A stretch of 51,604 bases of DNA. Origin: Bacteroidota bacterium (GTDB lineage Bacteria; Bacteroidota; Bacteroidia; Chitinophagales; Chitinophagaceae). Position numbers and translations under genes: made by a program. Position 1 is the stretch's first letter. Every line of letters starts with the position of its first letter. Under the pieces are notes generated by a model. The model was not told where the DNA came from and ran no database searches. It was given only the letters and a program-made list of their open reading frames with translations. The stretch spans positions 1 through 51,604 of the forward strand of contig JAEWBT010000143.1 in assembly GCA_023391015.1 (NCBI GenBank), written 5' to 3'. Below, in pieces: positions 41,552 to 50,582 of the stretch.

Positions 41552-41591
41552 TGTTTCACGCATGTTCCACGATGTTTCACGAATGTTCCAC
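41552..41591 (-). promoter_or_regulatory. Four tandem parS-like half-sites upstream of parA
   Basis: TGTTTCACG (41552), TGTTCCACG (41563), TGTTTCACG (41573) and TGTTCCAC (41584) stand head to tail with spacings of 11, 10 and 11 bp. Each matches one half of the bacterial parS palindrome TGTTYCACGTGRAACA, but no full palindrome is present. They may be ParB sites for autoregulation or centromere function. The rest of 41421-41749 shows no gene. Confidence 0.7.
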
Positions 41592-41749
41592 AAACTTACA
41601 GCCCGCCTGTTAATAAAAAAACGCTTTCTTATGAAATTATTTTATTGACATGCATCTCGGGTGTATTCTTTTATTCCCAAAAGAACCAAGCGGCGTGTTG
41701 CTTTAAAAACACGCCGCTTGATAAAAAGTTTCGCTGGATTTCCGGAAAA

Positions 41750-42823
41750 TTACAGCCGCTCGTACAATCCCCGCAGCTTTTCACGGGTGATGTACTGCTC
41801 CCAGTCTTTGCCCAAAGCATTTTCCCACAACGGCTTCATCCCCATCGACACGTTTATCATCGTGTCATAATCAGCATCGCTCAGGTTTTTGCACAAGTTT
41901 TCCGGAATATGAATGCCGTTGATGGATACCATTCGCTTGAATTCGGCTACGCCCGCCGGATAGTATTCTTCCAGGTGGTTAAACACAATGCAGTTGCCAA
42001 TGCCATGCTTAGCACCCAGCAGATAACTTAAGCCATAGCTCACCGCATGGGCCACGCCCACCTGCGAGTAGGCGATGCTCATCCCGCCAAAATACGAGGC
42101 CATCATCAGCTTTTCGTCGCTTTCGTCGGTCCATTCCGGGGTGAGGAAAATTTCCTGACACAGCTCCAGCGCTTTCTCGCCATAGGCCTTGCTGAAAGCG
42201 TTTAGATACGTTCCTTCTAGGCTTTCAATACAATGGATATAACAGTCCATTCCGGTATAAAACCGTTGATTCACCGGGGCATTTTTGATTAAATCCGGGT
42301 CCAGCACAATCTGGTCAAACGGCGTAAAATCGGAGTTCATGCCCAGTTTCCGTTCCGGCCCGGTCAGTACGCAGGTGCGGCTCACTTCCGCGCCCGTTCC
42401 AGAAAGCGTCGGGATGCCCACTTTATACACGCCGGGCACTTTCACCAAATCCCAGCCCTGGTAATCCTGCGCTTTGCCGGGGTTGGTCATCATGAGGGAA
42501 ACCGCCTTTGCGAGGTCCATTACTGAGCCGCCACCAATGCCAATAATTCCGGAAACCGTACCAAATTCGTCCTTTAATCCAGTCGCCAGGGCATCCACAT
42601 AGCTGGTTTTCGGTTCGTCCGTAACGTCAGCAATAATGAGCTTGTCGGCGCCGCGCAAGGGAATGCGCGCTTTAAACGCTTCGTTGGAGCTAAAGTGATG
42701 ATCGAGGAGGAAAATCATCGGGGCGTCGCCTTTACGGCGGGGCACCAAAATGTCGTCTAACTGGTTAAAAGACCCGCGTCCGTAAACGACGTAGTCCACC
42801 ATTTTAAAGTTGCGGAAAGTCAA
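41750..42823 (-). CDS. Iron-containing alcohol dehydrogenase, KdnB-like
   Basis: A 357-residue group III (iron) dehydrogenase: the NAD-binding GIGGGSVMDLAKAVS near residues 95-109, then the metal-binding HAVSYGLSYLLGAKHGIGN region with two His. Closest in character to KdnB, the 3-deoxy-D-manno-octulosonate 8-oxidase that starts synthesis of 8-amino-Kdo in some lipopolysaccharides; the assignment is moderate because no KdnA aminotransferase is adjacent. The Met at 42805 (MVDYVVYGRG) is an alternative start. The 226-bp gap beyond holds one hairpin AGCC-TCC-GGCT (42853-42863) with TCCAA-type flanks, akin to the ladder at 1802-2056. Confidence 0.82.
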   Translation of the reverse strand: MTFRNFKMVDYVVYGRGSFNQLDDILVPRRKGDAPMIFLLDHHFSSNEAFKARIPLRGADKLIIADVTDEPKTSYVDALATGLKDEFGTVSGIIGIGGGSVMDLAKAVSLMMTNPGKAQDYQGWDLVKVPGVYKVGIPTLSGTGAEVSRTCVLTGPERKLGMNSDFTPFDQIVLDPDLIKNAPVNQRFYTGMDCYIHCIESLEGTYLNAFSKAYGEKALELCQEIFLTPEWTDESDEKLMMASYFGGMSIAYSQVGVAHAVSYGLSYLLGAKHGIGNCIVFNHLEEYYPAGVAEFKRMVSINGIHIPENLCKNLSDADYDTMINVSMGMKPLWENALGKDWEQYITREKLRGLYERL

Positions 42824-43049
42824 AGGGAAAAGATTTGGGGTTGGAAAGTTGGAGCCTCCGGCTTGGAGCTTCGTTTGAAGGCGTTTTTACCGGGACTATG
42901 CTGTGCAAATTTATCCCTTGTCGGGGAACATCCTGGAATTTGGGGAAATACTATAATAAAGCTCTTATCTCTACCGGGGTTTTCTTGGATTTGGGACCTT
43001 GGTCTTTGGACTTTCTGACTCCACAACGTCTCATTTTTTATTAGAATTT

Positions 43050-44003
43050 CTACCACGCCAGCGCACTCGCCCCCAAAAGCGCGGCGTTGGCTTCCGGCAG
43101 TGCCGAGGACAACAACTGTACTTTTCCGGAATAGATGTGCAGCAGATTTTTCTCGAAATGCTCCCGAACGGGTTTTAACAGCAGCTCGCCCGCACGTGCC
43201 AATCCGCCGTAGAAAATAATGGCCTGCGGTGCAGTGATGGCCACGGCGTCGGCGAGGGTTTCGCCCAGTATTTTTCCGGTAAAGCCAAACAATTCGCCCG
43301 CCAAGGTGTCGCCCCGGACGGCTGCCTGCTGGATGTCCCACGCACTGAGCTTTTGGCAATATTCATGCAAGATGCTGGGTTCGCGCCGCGCCAGAAGCCA
43401 TTCCTCCGCCGTACGCACAATGCCGGTGGCCGAGGCATAGGTTTCCAGACAGCCGTTGCGCCCACAGCCGCAGGCCCGCCCGCCGCGAACGGCGATTACG
43501 TGGCCCAACTCACCCGCCAGCCCGTCGGGACCTAAAATCAGTTGGCCGTTGGCTACAAAACCAGACCCCAGCCCTGTTCCAAGCGTTACGACAATATAAT
43601 CCGACAAGCCCTGCGCTGCGCCAAACAAGCCTTCGCCCACAGCAGCGGCGTTGGCGTCGTTGGTAAGGCGAACGCGGTAGCCGGTGAGCGCGGCCAGTTT
43701 TTCGGCAATGGGAAGGGTGCCTTTCCACGGCAGGTTGGCGGCGTTCACAATTTCGCCGGTGTGGAAATTGGCATTCGGCGCGCCCATCCCGATTCCGGAA
43801 ATGTCGGCGTCGCGGCGCACTGATTTGACCGCGCAGGCAAGGGCAGTGAGGTAATCGTCGGCGGTGGCGTGGGCGCGGGTTTTCAGGTGGGTGGTGCGCA
43901 GGACTTGGCCTCCGGCGCTTACCAGTCCAACGGTGGTGTTGGTTCCGCCCATGTCGATACCAATGGCGAAGGAATCTTTTTGAGAAAGAAGAGCTACATT
44001 CAT
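43050..44003 (-). CDS. ROK-family sugar kinase (glucokinase-like)
   Basis: A 317-residue ROK kinase: the ATP-binding GIDMGGTNTTVGLV (residues 15-28), the sugar-binding TNDANAAAVGEG, and the zinc-site GHVIAVRGGRACGCGRNGCLE. It has no helix-turn-helix, so it is an enzyme rather than a ROK repressor. It likely phosphorylates glucose or a related sugar. It is divergent from a sugar/proton symporter with 35 bp between the starts, so uptake and phosphorylation of one sugar are probably co-regulated. Confidence 0.92.
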   Translation of the reverse strand: MNVALLSQKDSFAIGIDMGGTNTTVGLVSAGGQVLRTTHLKTRAHATADDYLTALACAVKSVRRDADISGIGMGAPNANFHTGEIVNAANLPWKGTLPIAEKLAALTGYRVRLTNDANAAAVGEGLFGAAQGLSDYIVVTLGTGLGSGFVANGQLILGPDGLAGELGHVIAVRGGRACGCGRNGCLETYASATGIVRTAEEWLLARREPSILHEYCQKLSAWDIQQAAVRGDTLAGELFGFTGKILGETLADAVAITAPQAIIFYGGLARAGELLLKPVREHFEKNLLHIYSGKVQLLSSALPEANAALLGASALAW

Positions 44004-44038
44004 TTTCAGGGGATTAAATTAGGCCTTTCAAACCGCAC

Positions 44039-45322
44039 ATGAATTACGAACATCAAGCCGCCCCGACTCCTAAAAAATCCATGGCCTTCGGCATGGTGCT
44101 GATTGGCGTCTTGTTTTTTATTTTCGGCTTTATCACCTGGGCCAACAGCCAGTTAATTCCGTACCTGAAGCTGGCCTGCGAGCTGACCGCCGCCGAAAGT
44201 TACCTGGTGGCCACGGCGTTTTTTGCTGCCTACTTTTTTATGTCGCTGCCCTCGGCGGCCATTCTGGCGCGCACCGGCTATCAAAAAGGGATGAGTCTGG
44301 GACTGGCGGTGATGGCCGTGGGGGCGATATTGTTTGTGCCGGCGGCGGGTTCCCGGAATTTCTCCTTGTTCTTGCTGGGCTTGTTTGTGATTGGAACCGG
44401 ATTGGCCTTGCTGCAAACGGCTTCCAACCCGTATGCCGCCGCCCTCGGGCCGCGCGAAAGTGCCGCCCGGCGCATCAGCATTATGGGGATTTGCAACAAA
44501 GTGGCCGGCATCCTGGCGGTATATATTCTGGGCAGCATTACTCTGTCCAACGCCGACGCCATCAAGGCGCAGGTTGCCGTGGCTTCCCCCGCCGAAAAAG
44601 CACAGATTCTGGACGCGCTGGCGCAACGCGTGATTGTGCCATATCAGATCATTGCCGCCGCGCTGCTGGCCATTGCTGTTTTGTTTCTGGTGTTCCGGCT
44701 TCCGGAAATTGAGGAAGAAACCGAAACCTTAGACCCTTCCAACGCGGTTGCAGGCAAGGGCATTTTGCAACACCCGAATCTGCTGCTCGGTGCGCTGGCG
44801 ATTTTCCTGTACGTAGGCGCCGAGGTGATTAGCTACGACACGTTTACGCCGTTTGGCGAGTCGCTGGGCTACCCGCTGGCAACGGCGAAGCATTTCCCTT
44901 CTTATACCGGCTACTGTTTGCTGGCGGGGTATCTGGTGGGCATTGCTCTGATTCCCAAATACCTGTCGCAGCAACGGGCGCTGTTTTATTCAGCCGTCCT
45001 GAGCCTCCTTTTGGTGGTCGTCACGCTTTTAAGCAGCGGTGCGGTAGCGGTGGGTGCCTTTGCCTTGCTGGGTTTCAGCAATGCGGCGATGTGGCCTGCT
45101 ATTTTTCCACTGGCGCTCGCGGGGCTGGGTCGCCTCACCAAGCTGGGTGCTGCGATTCTCATCATGGCGATTGTGGGCGGGGCAGTGTTGCCCCCGATTT
45201 ACGGCAAGCTCACCGAGGTACTTGGCAGCGCCAAAATGGCTTATCTGATTTTGATTCCGTGCTACGTTTATATCCTGTGGTACGGGCTACGTGGCGGTCG
45301 AAAAGGGGCGGTTGCAGGATAG
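44039..45322 (+). CDS. Sugar:proton MFS transporter (FHS/FucP-GluP type)
   Basis: A 427-residue twelve-helix transporter of the fucose/glucose-galactose porter group. It shows FFIFGFITWANSQLIPYLK in helix 1, GTGLALLQTASNPYAAALGP in helices 4-5, and GFSNAAMWPAIFPLALAGLG in the second half. Substrates in the family are L-fucose, glucose, galactose or mannose. The paired ROK kinase favours a hexose. A TTTCCGGAAA palindrome follows the stop at about 45326-45335. Confidence 0.93.
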   Translation: MNYEHQAAPTPKKSMAFGMVLIGVLFFIFGFITWANSQLIPYLKLACELTAAESYLVATAFFAAYFFMSLPSAAILARTGYQKGMSLGLAVMAVGAILFVPAAGSRNFSLFLLGLFVIGTGLALLQTASNPYAAALGPRESAARRISIMGICNKVAGILAVYILGSITLSNADAIKAQVAVASPAEKAQILDALAQRVIVPYQIIAAALLAIAVLFLVFRLPEIEEETETLDPSNAVAGKGILQHPNLLLGALAIFLYVGAEVISYDTFTPFGESLGYPLATAKHFPSYTGYCLLAGYLVGIALIPKYLSQQRALFYSAVLSLLLVVVTLLSSGAVAVGAFALLGFSNAAMWPAIFPLALAGLGRLTKLGAAILIMAIVGGAVLPPIYGKLTEVLGSAKMAYLILIPCYVYILWYGLRGGRKGAVAG

Positions 45323-45343
45323 AAATTTCCGGAAATTTGGAAG

Positions 45344-45500
45344 CCTGTCAGGTCCATAGTGTAGGACCTAACCGGAAGCATTCTGATAACTGCTTTTCCT
45401 AAAAAGCCACTTTTGGGTGTCTTTTTTGTCATTCCCGGCGGGAATCTTCACAATTTCAGAAGCTGTGGAGACCCTCTTCGAGGGTGACAAAGAAAAACCA
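45344..45500. other. Non-coding repeat debris downstream of the sugar transporter
   Basis: Contains CCTGTCAGGTC (45344-45354; copies at 50500 and 50572) and a small hairpin AGGTCC/GGACCT (45350-45369). A GTCATTCCCGGCGGGAATC tract follows, and a partner ending CGAGGGTGACAAAG, forming an imperfect dyad typical of short dispersed repeats. From 45500 to 45730 I see no gene. Confidence 0.45.
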
Positions 45501-45732
45501 TCAAGGTTATGCTTTTATGTGTCAAAACCAACGAAGTTAAAATTATTATGTAAGTTGATAAGTCGCCCTGTAATTTATATGGCGCAATTGTATTTTGTAT
45601 TGAAGTTTCTTTCATTGCTGTGTCGTTCTAAAGTGGCATATAACAGTTGTATTGCCGCTACTCATGTAGGGTAATTCCCGTTCGCCGCACGAAAACCTCT
45701 GTCGTTTGTCTTATTCCATAAGCAATATTACT

Positions 45733-45963
45733 CTTGCAATATTGCAAGTGCCCTTCCCAAAGGGCGTGGATACCCCTTGCAATATTGCAAGTGCCTGTCC
45801 CAACACCTGAACATACCTCTTGCAAAATTGCAAATGCCTATCCCGGACCCTGAACATACCCCTTGCAAAATTGCAAGTGCTATACCCACGGGGTGGATAT
45901 ACCATTTGCATTTTTGCCAATGCCCTCCCCAACAATTGACCCTACCTCTTGCAATATTGAAAA
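45733..45963. repeat. Six 43-bp repeats around the palindrome CTTGCAATATTGCAAG
   Basis: Palindromic cores start at 45733, 45776, 45819, 45862, 45905 and 45948, an exact 43-bp period. Cores are CTTGCAATATTGCAAG or CTTGCAAAATTGCAAG; the fifth and sixth are degenerate. The intervening 27 bp keep a frame such as TGCCTGTCCC and CCTGAACATACC with a variable middle. It has no leader and the spacers are related, so it is not CRISPR. Confidence 0.88.
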
Positions 45964-46026
45964 AGAGGTATTTTATCCTGACTCGCGCGGGTGTTAACGA
46001 AGTGCGCCCGTGTGTAGGAAGCAGCC

Positions 46027-46059
46027 AGTCTGCGACGGCACAAAGAGCAGTCGCAGACT
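46027..46059. repeat. Hairpin AGTCTGCGAC / GTCGCAGACT
   Basis: Two 10-bp arms (46027-46036 and 46050-46059) with a 13-nt loop, in the gene-free stretch before the membrane TPR gene. No clear U-run directly follows. The remaining sequence up to 46218 shows no gene. Confidence 0.6.
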
Positions 46060-46218
46060 GCCGTCTTTTGTAGAGCCAGATAAGGTTCACCTCTGTTTGC
46101 GGCTAACGGAAAAATAGACGCTACTGCATTTCCCAAATATCCACCCCAATCCACCTGTCTCGGGTGACTTTACGCAATTAAAGCAGGAACTGTTCATGTC
46201 TATCGCATCCCAAAAAAA

Positions 46219-46240
46219 GAACGCGCCAAAAGGCGCGTTC
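46219..46240 (-). terminator. Terminator after the membrane TPR gene
   Basis: GAACGCGCC (46219-46227) and GGCGCGTTC (46232-46240) with an AAAA loop; on the minus strand it is followed by seven T. The same stem terminates parB. Confidence 0.88.
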
Positions 46241-46266
46241 CAACTATTCGCTATCCGTTGTCCGCA

Positions 46267-46923
46267 CTATCCCGGAATCCGGCTCATATACTGCTGCAAT
46301 TCCTTGATTTGGGCCACGATTTGCTCGTTGGATGGCTTGGCGTTTTTGGCTTGGGCAAACGAGATTTTCGCACCTTTATAGCTGCGGCGCTGTAAGAGTA
46401 TCTGGCAGATTTGCAGATGGGCCATCGCGCGGCTGTCGGCGTCGGGCAAGCCCTTTTTCAACGCCTGCTGAAAATGCTGGTAGGCTTCGTTCATATTGCC
46501 TTTTTTAAGGCAGATAGAGCCCAGCTGCAACAACGCGCTGCCTTCGTAGCCTTTTTCGGTGATACCGGCTTCGAGGCTTTTCTTCAGGTCGATTTCCGCT
46601 TGGTCAAGGTCTTCGTTCATGGTGCTCAGGTTGCCGCGCAGCATATAATACGAAGAGCGCACCGGCTTGTAGAGCCACTCCGGTTTCTTCACGCGGGCCA
46701 GCAATTTTTGCGCGCCTTCAATATCGCCGCTTTCCACATAGCCCTGGATGAGCGTCATGGGGCCAATAAGAAAGTGGGCCGCCACAAACAGAATGGCCAG
46801 CAGCATGGGAATCCAAGCCACCCACCAGGTAACTTTAAAGCCCAGGAGCAGGCCAAGCGCAAACAACACAATGGCGATTGGCAACCGATTGAAAACCAGA
46901 AAACGACGCAACGCTATATTCAT
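46267..46923 (-). CDS. Membrane-anchored TPR protein
   Basis: A 218-residue protein with two N-terminal membrane helices (about residues 13-30 and 34-56: PIAIVLFALGLLLGFKVTWW, then LLAILFVAAHFLI). Helical TPR repeats follow (residues 60-205), e.g. GYEGSALLQLGSICLKKGNM and NEAYQHFQQALKKG. Probably a small inner-membrane scaffold. An exact -7 box lies 29 bp upstream and a strong terminator downstream, so it is a single-gene unit. No enzymatic motif. Confidence 0.82.
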   Translation of the reverse strand: MNIALRRFLVFNRLPIAIVLFALGLLLGFKVTWWVAWIPMLLAILFVAAHFLIGPMTLIQGYVESGDIEGAQKLLARVKKPEWLYKPVRSSYYMLRGNLSTMNEDLDQAEIDLKKSLEAGITEKGYEGSALLQLGSICLKKGNMNEAYQHFQQALKKGLPDADSRAMAHLQICQILLQRRSYKGAKISFAQAKNAKPSNEQIVAQIKELQQYMSRIPG

Positions 46924-46952
46924 CTTTTAAAAGAGGCCGGATTTTGAGGTCG

Positions 46953-46960
46953 CAAAAGTA
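46953..46960 (-). promoter_or_regulatory. -7 box TACTTTTG for the membrane TPR gene
   Basis: An exact TAnnTTTG on the minus strand, 29 bp upstream of the ATG at 46923. Confidence 0.6.
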
Positions 46961-47048
46961 CGGTGCAATCCAACGTGCTTCTTTTTTAAAATAATGCGCT
47001 ATCTCTGCCGTTTTTCTGCTATAAAACACGCTACAAAATCGCTTTCTT

Positions 47049-48782
47049 TTGACTTTCGGTCCTTCTTTCTTGCTGCGCTTTCTCACCTTGCTGCTGGGCG
47101 TTTTCCTGGTGGCCCTGTTGGGGGCGTCGTTTTTTGTGGCAAAGAAGGCGGACCGGCTGGCCCCCGAACACCTCGCCCGCGTGATTGACTATACCACCGA
47201 CGGATTGTATCACTTAGAGCGGGGGAGGGTGCGCACGTTCCCGCTGGGTCGGCGCATGGAATTGTCCGACGTACGGATTGTGGTGGACAGCGTACGGCTG
47301 CGTCAGTTGGCCGCCCGCGACTCGATACCGGAGTGGCTGGTAACGATTCAGATGAAAAAGCTGTCAGTTTCCGGAATCCGGTGGGAGGATTTATGGTTTC
47401 GCAAACGGCTTTATTGCAATGACCTGGAGTGGGAAGGGTTGTCGGTGCAGGTAGAAAGTGGGTTGGGAAAAACGCCTTTCCGGCTGCGAAAGCCCAAAAA
47501 TCAGTTTCACCTCGCCAGTGCCGAGGTTGGGAATTTGCGGGCAGCGCATATGAATTTCAGCCTGATCCACCACAATGGCCCTGACCAGATTCGTGCGGTC
47601 TCGCTGGATGGCCTGCTCTTGGGGGAAAAGCTGCGCTGGACGCCTGCGGCACCACCGGCTTATGCCGTTTTAAACCTCACGCTCGGTGCAACGGCGCTGC
47701 AACTGCCCCATACCCGCAATCAATACGGCGCGGCAGGCTGGCAGGTGGATTTCCGGGAACAGGTGTTTCGGATGAAAGGCTTCCGGTTTAGGCAGTGGCT
47801 CCCCGACACGGTGTTGGCAACCCGCCACCAGCTGGATGTTGGCGTAATTGAAGCACGCGGTCTCAGCAGATTAGACACGGCGGGAACGGGTTATTTTACC
47901 CTTCAAAACCTGAAACTTTACAATCCGCGCGTGGCGGCGGCCATTACCCGGGAAGCCAACAGCACCTTCCCACAAACGAAAAAAGATTTTCCGCAACGGC
48001 TGCTGCAAAAAGCAGGGCTGCCCTTGCTGGTGGAGAAAGTAACAGTGGTGCGTGGGGCGGTTACCTATGAGGAAACACGCGCCGAGACGGGCCGGATAGG
48101 CGTGGCTCTGTTTGACAATCTTTCCGGAAATATCACCCCTTTATGGCTTTCCAAACCACCTGCGCGCGTGCTGCCAGACCCGATGTATGTACAGCTGAAG
48201 GGCCAGTTTCAGAACCGCACGCTCCTTGCCGTGAACGGTGAATTTGATTTACAGGACAGCCTGCAACCGTTCCGGATAACAGGAAAAATGTCGCGGCTCA
48301 GCGCCAACCAGATCAGCGACCTTGCAGCCAACCTGGGCCACCTGCGCATCCAAAAGCTGGAGCTGGATTCCATGCTGTTTTGGTATCGGGGAGATACCCG
48401 GTCTATCCACACCAAACTGCAACTGGCCTACCACGACCTGGCCGTGCAACTCATGCGCTACGACTCTGCTCAGAAGCGCCTGCGCCGGCAGCCGGTACTT
48501 TCCCTTCTGGCCAATGAACTGCTGCTTCACCCGGATAACCCGCTTCCCAGCGGCCCGATGCGCGTTGCCCAAACCAATTATTTGCGTGCCGAAACACAAC
48601 CGTTTTTCAGTGCGCTGTGGCGGGCGCTCTTTGCAGGCGTCAAAGAAACTGCTATCGCCGACCCGGCACTGCTCCATTATTTGCAGGAAAAAGCAGCCAC
48701 CCGCGCCGAGCGCAAAGAAGAGCGCTTGCGCCGCAAGGAAAACCGCAGGCGCAGGCGCGAGGCCAAAGACAGTGCTCTTTGA
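47049..48782 (+). CDS. AsmA/DUF748-like membrane-anchored protein
   Basis: A 577-residue protein with one N-terminal membrane helix (FLTLLLGVFLVALLGASFFV) and a periplasmic beta-rich body resembling AsmA-like or TamB-like repeats (GRRMELSDVRIVVDSVRL, TIQMKKLSVSGIRWEDLW). It ends in a strikingly basic tail, with RAERKEERLRRKENRRRRR near the C-terminus. The start is a TTG at 47049; no ATG fits better. It may act in lipid or envelope homeostasis like AsmA relatives, but evidence is structural only. A TTTCCGGAAA copy lies inside the gene (48121). Confidence 0.75.
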   Translation: MTFGPSFLLRFLTLLLGVFLVALLGASFFVAKKADRLAPEHLARVIDYTTDGLYHLERGRVRTFPLGRRMELSDVRIVVDSVRLRQLAARDSIPEWLVTIQMKKLSVSGIRWEDLWFRKRLYCNDLEWEGLSVQVESGLGKTPFRLRKPKNQFHLASAEVGNLRAAHMNFSLIHHNGPDQIRAVSLDGLLLGEKLRWTPAAPPAYAVLNLTLGATALQLPHTRNQYGAAGWQVDFREQVFRMKGFRFRQWLPDTVLATRHQLDVGVIEARGLSRLDTAGTGYFTLQNLKLYNPRVAAAITREANSTFPQTKKDFPQRLLQKAGLPLLVEKVTVVRGAVTYEETRAETGRIGVALFDNLSGNITPLWLSKPPARVLPDPMYVQLKGQFQNRTLLAVNGEFDLQDSLQPFRITGKMSRLSANQISDLAANLGHLRIQKLELDSMLFWYRGDTRSIHTKLQLAYHDLAVQLMRYDSAQKRLRRQPVLSLLANELLLHPDNPLPSGPMRVAQTNYLRAETQPFFSALWRALFAGVKETAIADPALLHYLQEKAATRAERKEERLRRKENRRRRREAKDSAL

Positions 48783-48953
48783 ATTTTTGTGGAAATAAGC
48801 TCTTTTAACTGGTCTGCCTGCTCTTATTTCCGGAAAATAACCGCATTTCATAGCTGGTCATGCTAAGCAGCCTGGAGTTAAACCTTTTGGAACTGGTTTT
48901 ATCGGATTTGCGCATTTCCGTATTATCTTGTCGCCCTTTACCAAAACCGTTTC

Positions 48954-50393
48954 ATGTCAACTGCTTCCAATTTGCCGCTGGATGACCCTAAAGAGCTGGG
49001 TATCACGCTGGACGAGCCTGCCGAATACGGCGTAGAAGCCCCCAAAAAAGGGCACCCTAAGGGTCTTTACCTGCTTTTCTTTACCGAACTCTGGGAGCGC
49101 TTTTCCTATTATGGAATGCGCGGCATCCTGATTCTGTATCTTACCAAGCAACTCTTTGAGGGCGGGCTGGCCATTGACCCGGCGCAGGCGTCGCTGATCT
49201 ACGGCTACTTTACCGGCTTTGTGTATTTCACCCCGCTCATCGGTGGCTGGCTGGCCGACCGCTACTTGGGGCAGCGACTGGCGATTACCATCGGTGGTCT
49301 CACGATGATGGCCGGGCAGTTTGTGCTTTTTGGGATGAACACCCACACGGGGATGTATCTGGGCTTGTTTTTGCTGATTCTCGGAAACGGCTTTTTCAAA
49401 CCCAATATCTCCACGCTGGTAGGCCGCCTGTATGCGCCCGGCGACCCGCGCCGCGACTCGGCGTTTTCCATTTTCTACATGGGCATCAACATCGGAGCGT
49501 TCTTCGCGCCACTGGCTGTGGGGTATTTCTCCGACAACCTGTTTGCCACCAAAAACGCCGCCGGCGAAATCATCAGCTATGGCTATCGCTACGGCTTCCT
49601 GCTTTCTGGACTGGGCATGTTGCTGGGACAGATTATCTTCAATACGTTTGGACCCAAATACCTAGGCAACATTGGCAAGCACGCCGCTGGAAAAGCGCCT
49701 GCCGACGCCAATTCTGAAGATCTTTCCCGCCCGGTAACCAAAGAAGACAAGCAGCGCATGACGGTGATTTTTATCCTCACTGCGTTTGTAATTTTCTTCT
49801 GGGCCGGTTTTGAACAGGCTGGTTCTTCCCTGAGCCTTTATACCGATAAATTTATTGATCGCCAGGTGGGAGACTTCTTGATTCCGACCTCGTGGTTCCA
49901 GTCCGTCAATCCGCTGTTTATTGTTGCGCTTGCGCCTTTGTTCTCTATCTTCTGGACGAGCAAGGCGGGCCGCCGGCTTTCCACGCCGGTGAAGATGGGC
50001 CTGGGGATGATTCTCTTGGGTGTCGGCTTTTTCTTTATGCTCGGCGCGGTGGCGCAGCGGGGCGGCGATGTGCAGGACGAAGCCGTAAAGGCAAGCCTGA
50101 TCTGGCTGATTATGACTTATCTGCTGCACACGATTGGCGAGTTGTGTCTTTCGCCCGTGGGCCTTTCGGTGGTTACCAAGCTGGCGCATCCCAAGTTTGC
50201 TTCGCTGATGATGGGGGTGTGGATGCTGGCTACGTTTATTGCCAACATTCTGGGCGGCTACATTGCGGCTTATATTGAGCGAATGGGTGCCGGAAGCGTA
50301 TTCACAACTATTGCGGGCTTTGTAATTGCATTGGGTCTCCTGATGGTGTTGCTCAGCAAGCCAATCAAGAAAATGATGCATGGCGTAAACTAA
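48954..50393 (+). CDS. POT/PTR2 family peptide:proton symporter (second copy)
   Basis: A 479-residue POT transporter with the motif FFTELWERFSYYGMRG near residues 42-57 and FSIFYMGINIGAFFAP. Unlike the homologue at 11611-13353 it lacks the long central insert and has the typical bacterial length. Twelve to fourteen helices; it imports di- or tripeptides. A strong terminator follows. Confidence 0.95.
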   Translation: MSTASNLPLDDPKELGITLDEPAEYGVEAPKKGHPKGLYLLFFTELWERFSYYGMRGILILYLTKQLFEGGLAIDPAQASLIYGYFTGFVYFTPLIGGWLADRYLGQRLAITIGGLTMMAGQFVLFGMNTHTGMYLGLFLLILGNGFFKPNISTLVGRLYAPGDPRRDSAFSIFYMGINIGAFFAPLAVGYFSDNLFATKNAAGEIISYGYRYGFLLSGLGMLLGQIIFNTFGPKYLGNIGKHAAGKAPADANSEDLSRPVTKEDKQRMTVIFILTAFVIFFWAGFEQAGSSLSLYTDKFIDRQVGDFLIPTSWFQSVNPLFIVALAPLFSIFWTSKAGRRLSTPVKMGLGMILLGVGFFFMLGAVAQRGGDVQDEAVKASLIWLIMTYLLHTIGELCLSPVGLSVVTKLAHPKFASLMMGVWMLATFIANILGGYIAAYIERMGAGSVFTTIAGFVIALGLLMVLLSKPIKKMMHGVN

Positions 50394-50411
50394 GCGCCGC
50401 TGGTGTTTTTG

Positions 50412-50448
50412 AAAAACCTACAAGGATTCTAAATTCTTGTAGGTTTTT
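50412..50448 (+). terminator. Intrinsic terminator after the second POT gene
   Basis: AAAAACCTACAAG (50412-50424) pairs with CTTGTAGGTTTTT (50436-50448), a 13-bp stem running into a T-tract. A TTTCCGGAAA palindrome follows directly. Confidence 0.92.
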
Positions 50449-50499
50449 TATTTTCCGGAAATTCGCGGGTCCTGAAATGTCCGGAGCGGAGCGGAGAAG

Positions 50500-50582
50500 C
50501 CTGTCAGGTCAGGTGTCGTTTGGGGAGAAAATTTTCCGGAAAATACGGTTGCCCGGAAGGTGCGCTTCTGACCTGTCAGGTC
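50500..50582. repeat. Direct repeat CCTGTCAGGTC flanking a TTTCCGGAAA palindrome
   Basis: CCTGTCAGGTC at 50500-50510 and 50572-50582, with TTTCCGGAAA in between (about 50533) and another directly after (about 50590). A third copy of CCTGTCAGGTC lies at 45344. These lie in the leader of the L,D-transpeptidase gene. Confidence 0.6.

Noticed and set aside
45733..45963. CRISPR array
   Set aside because: Repeats are 16-bp palindromes, the spacers are related to each other, and no cas genes are near.
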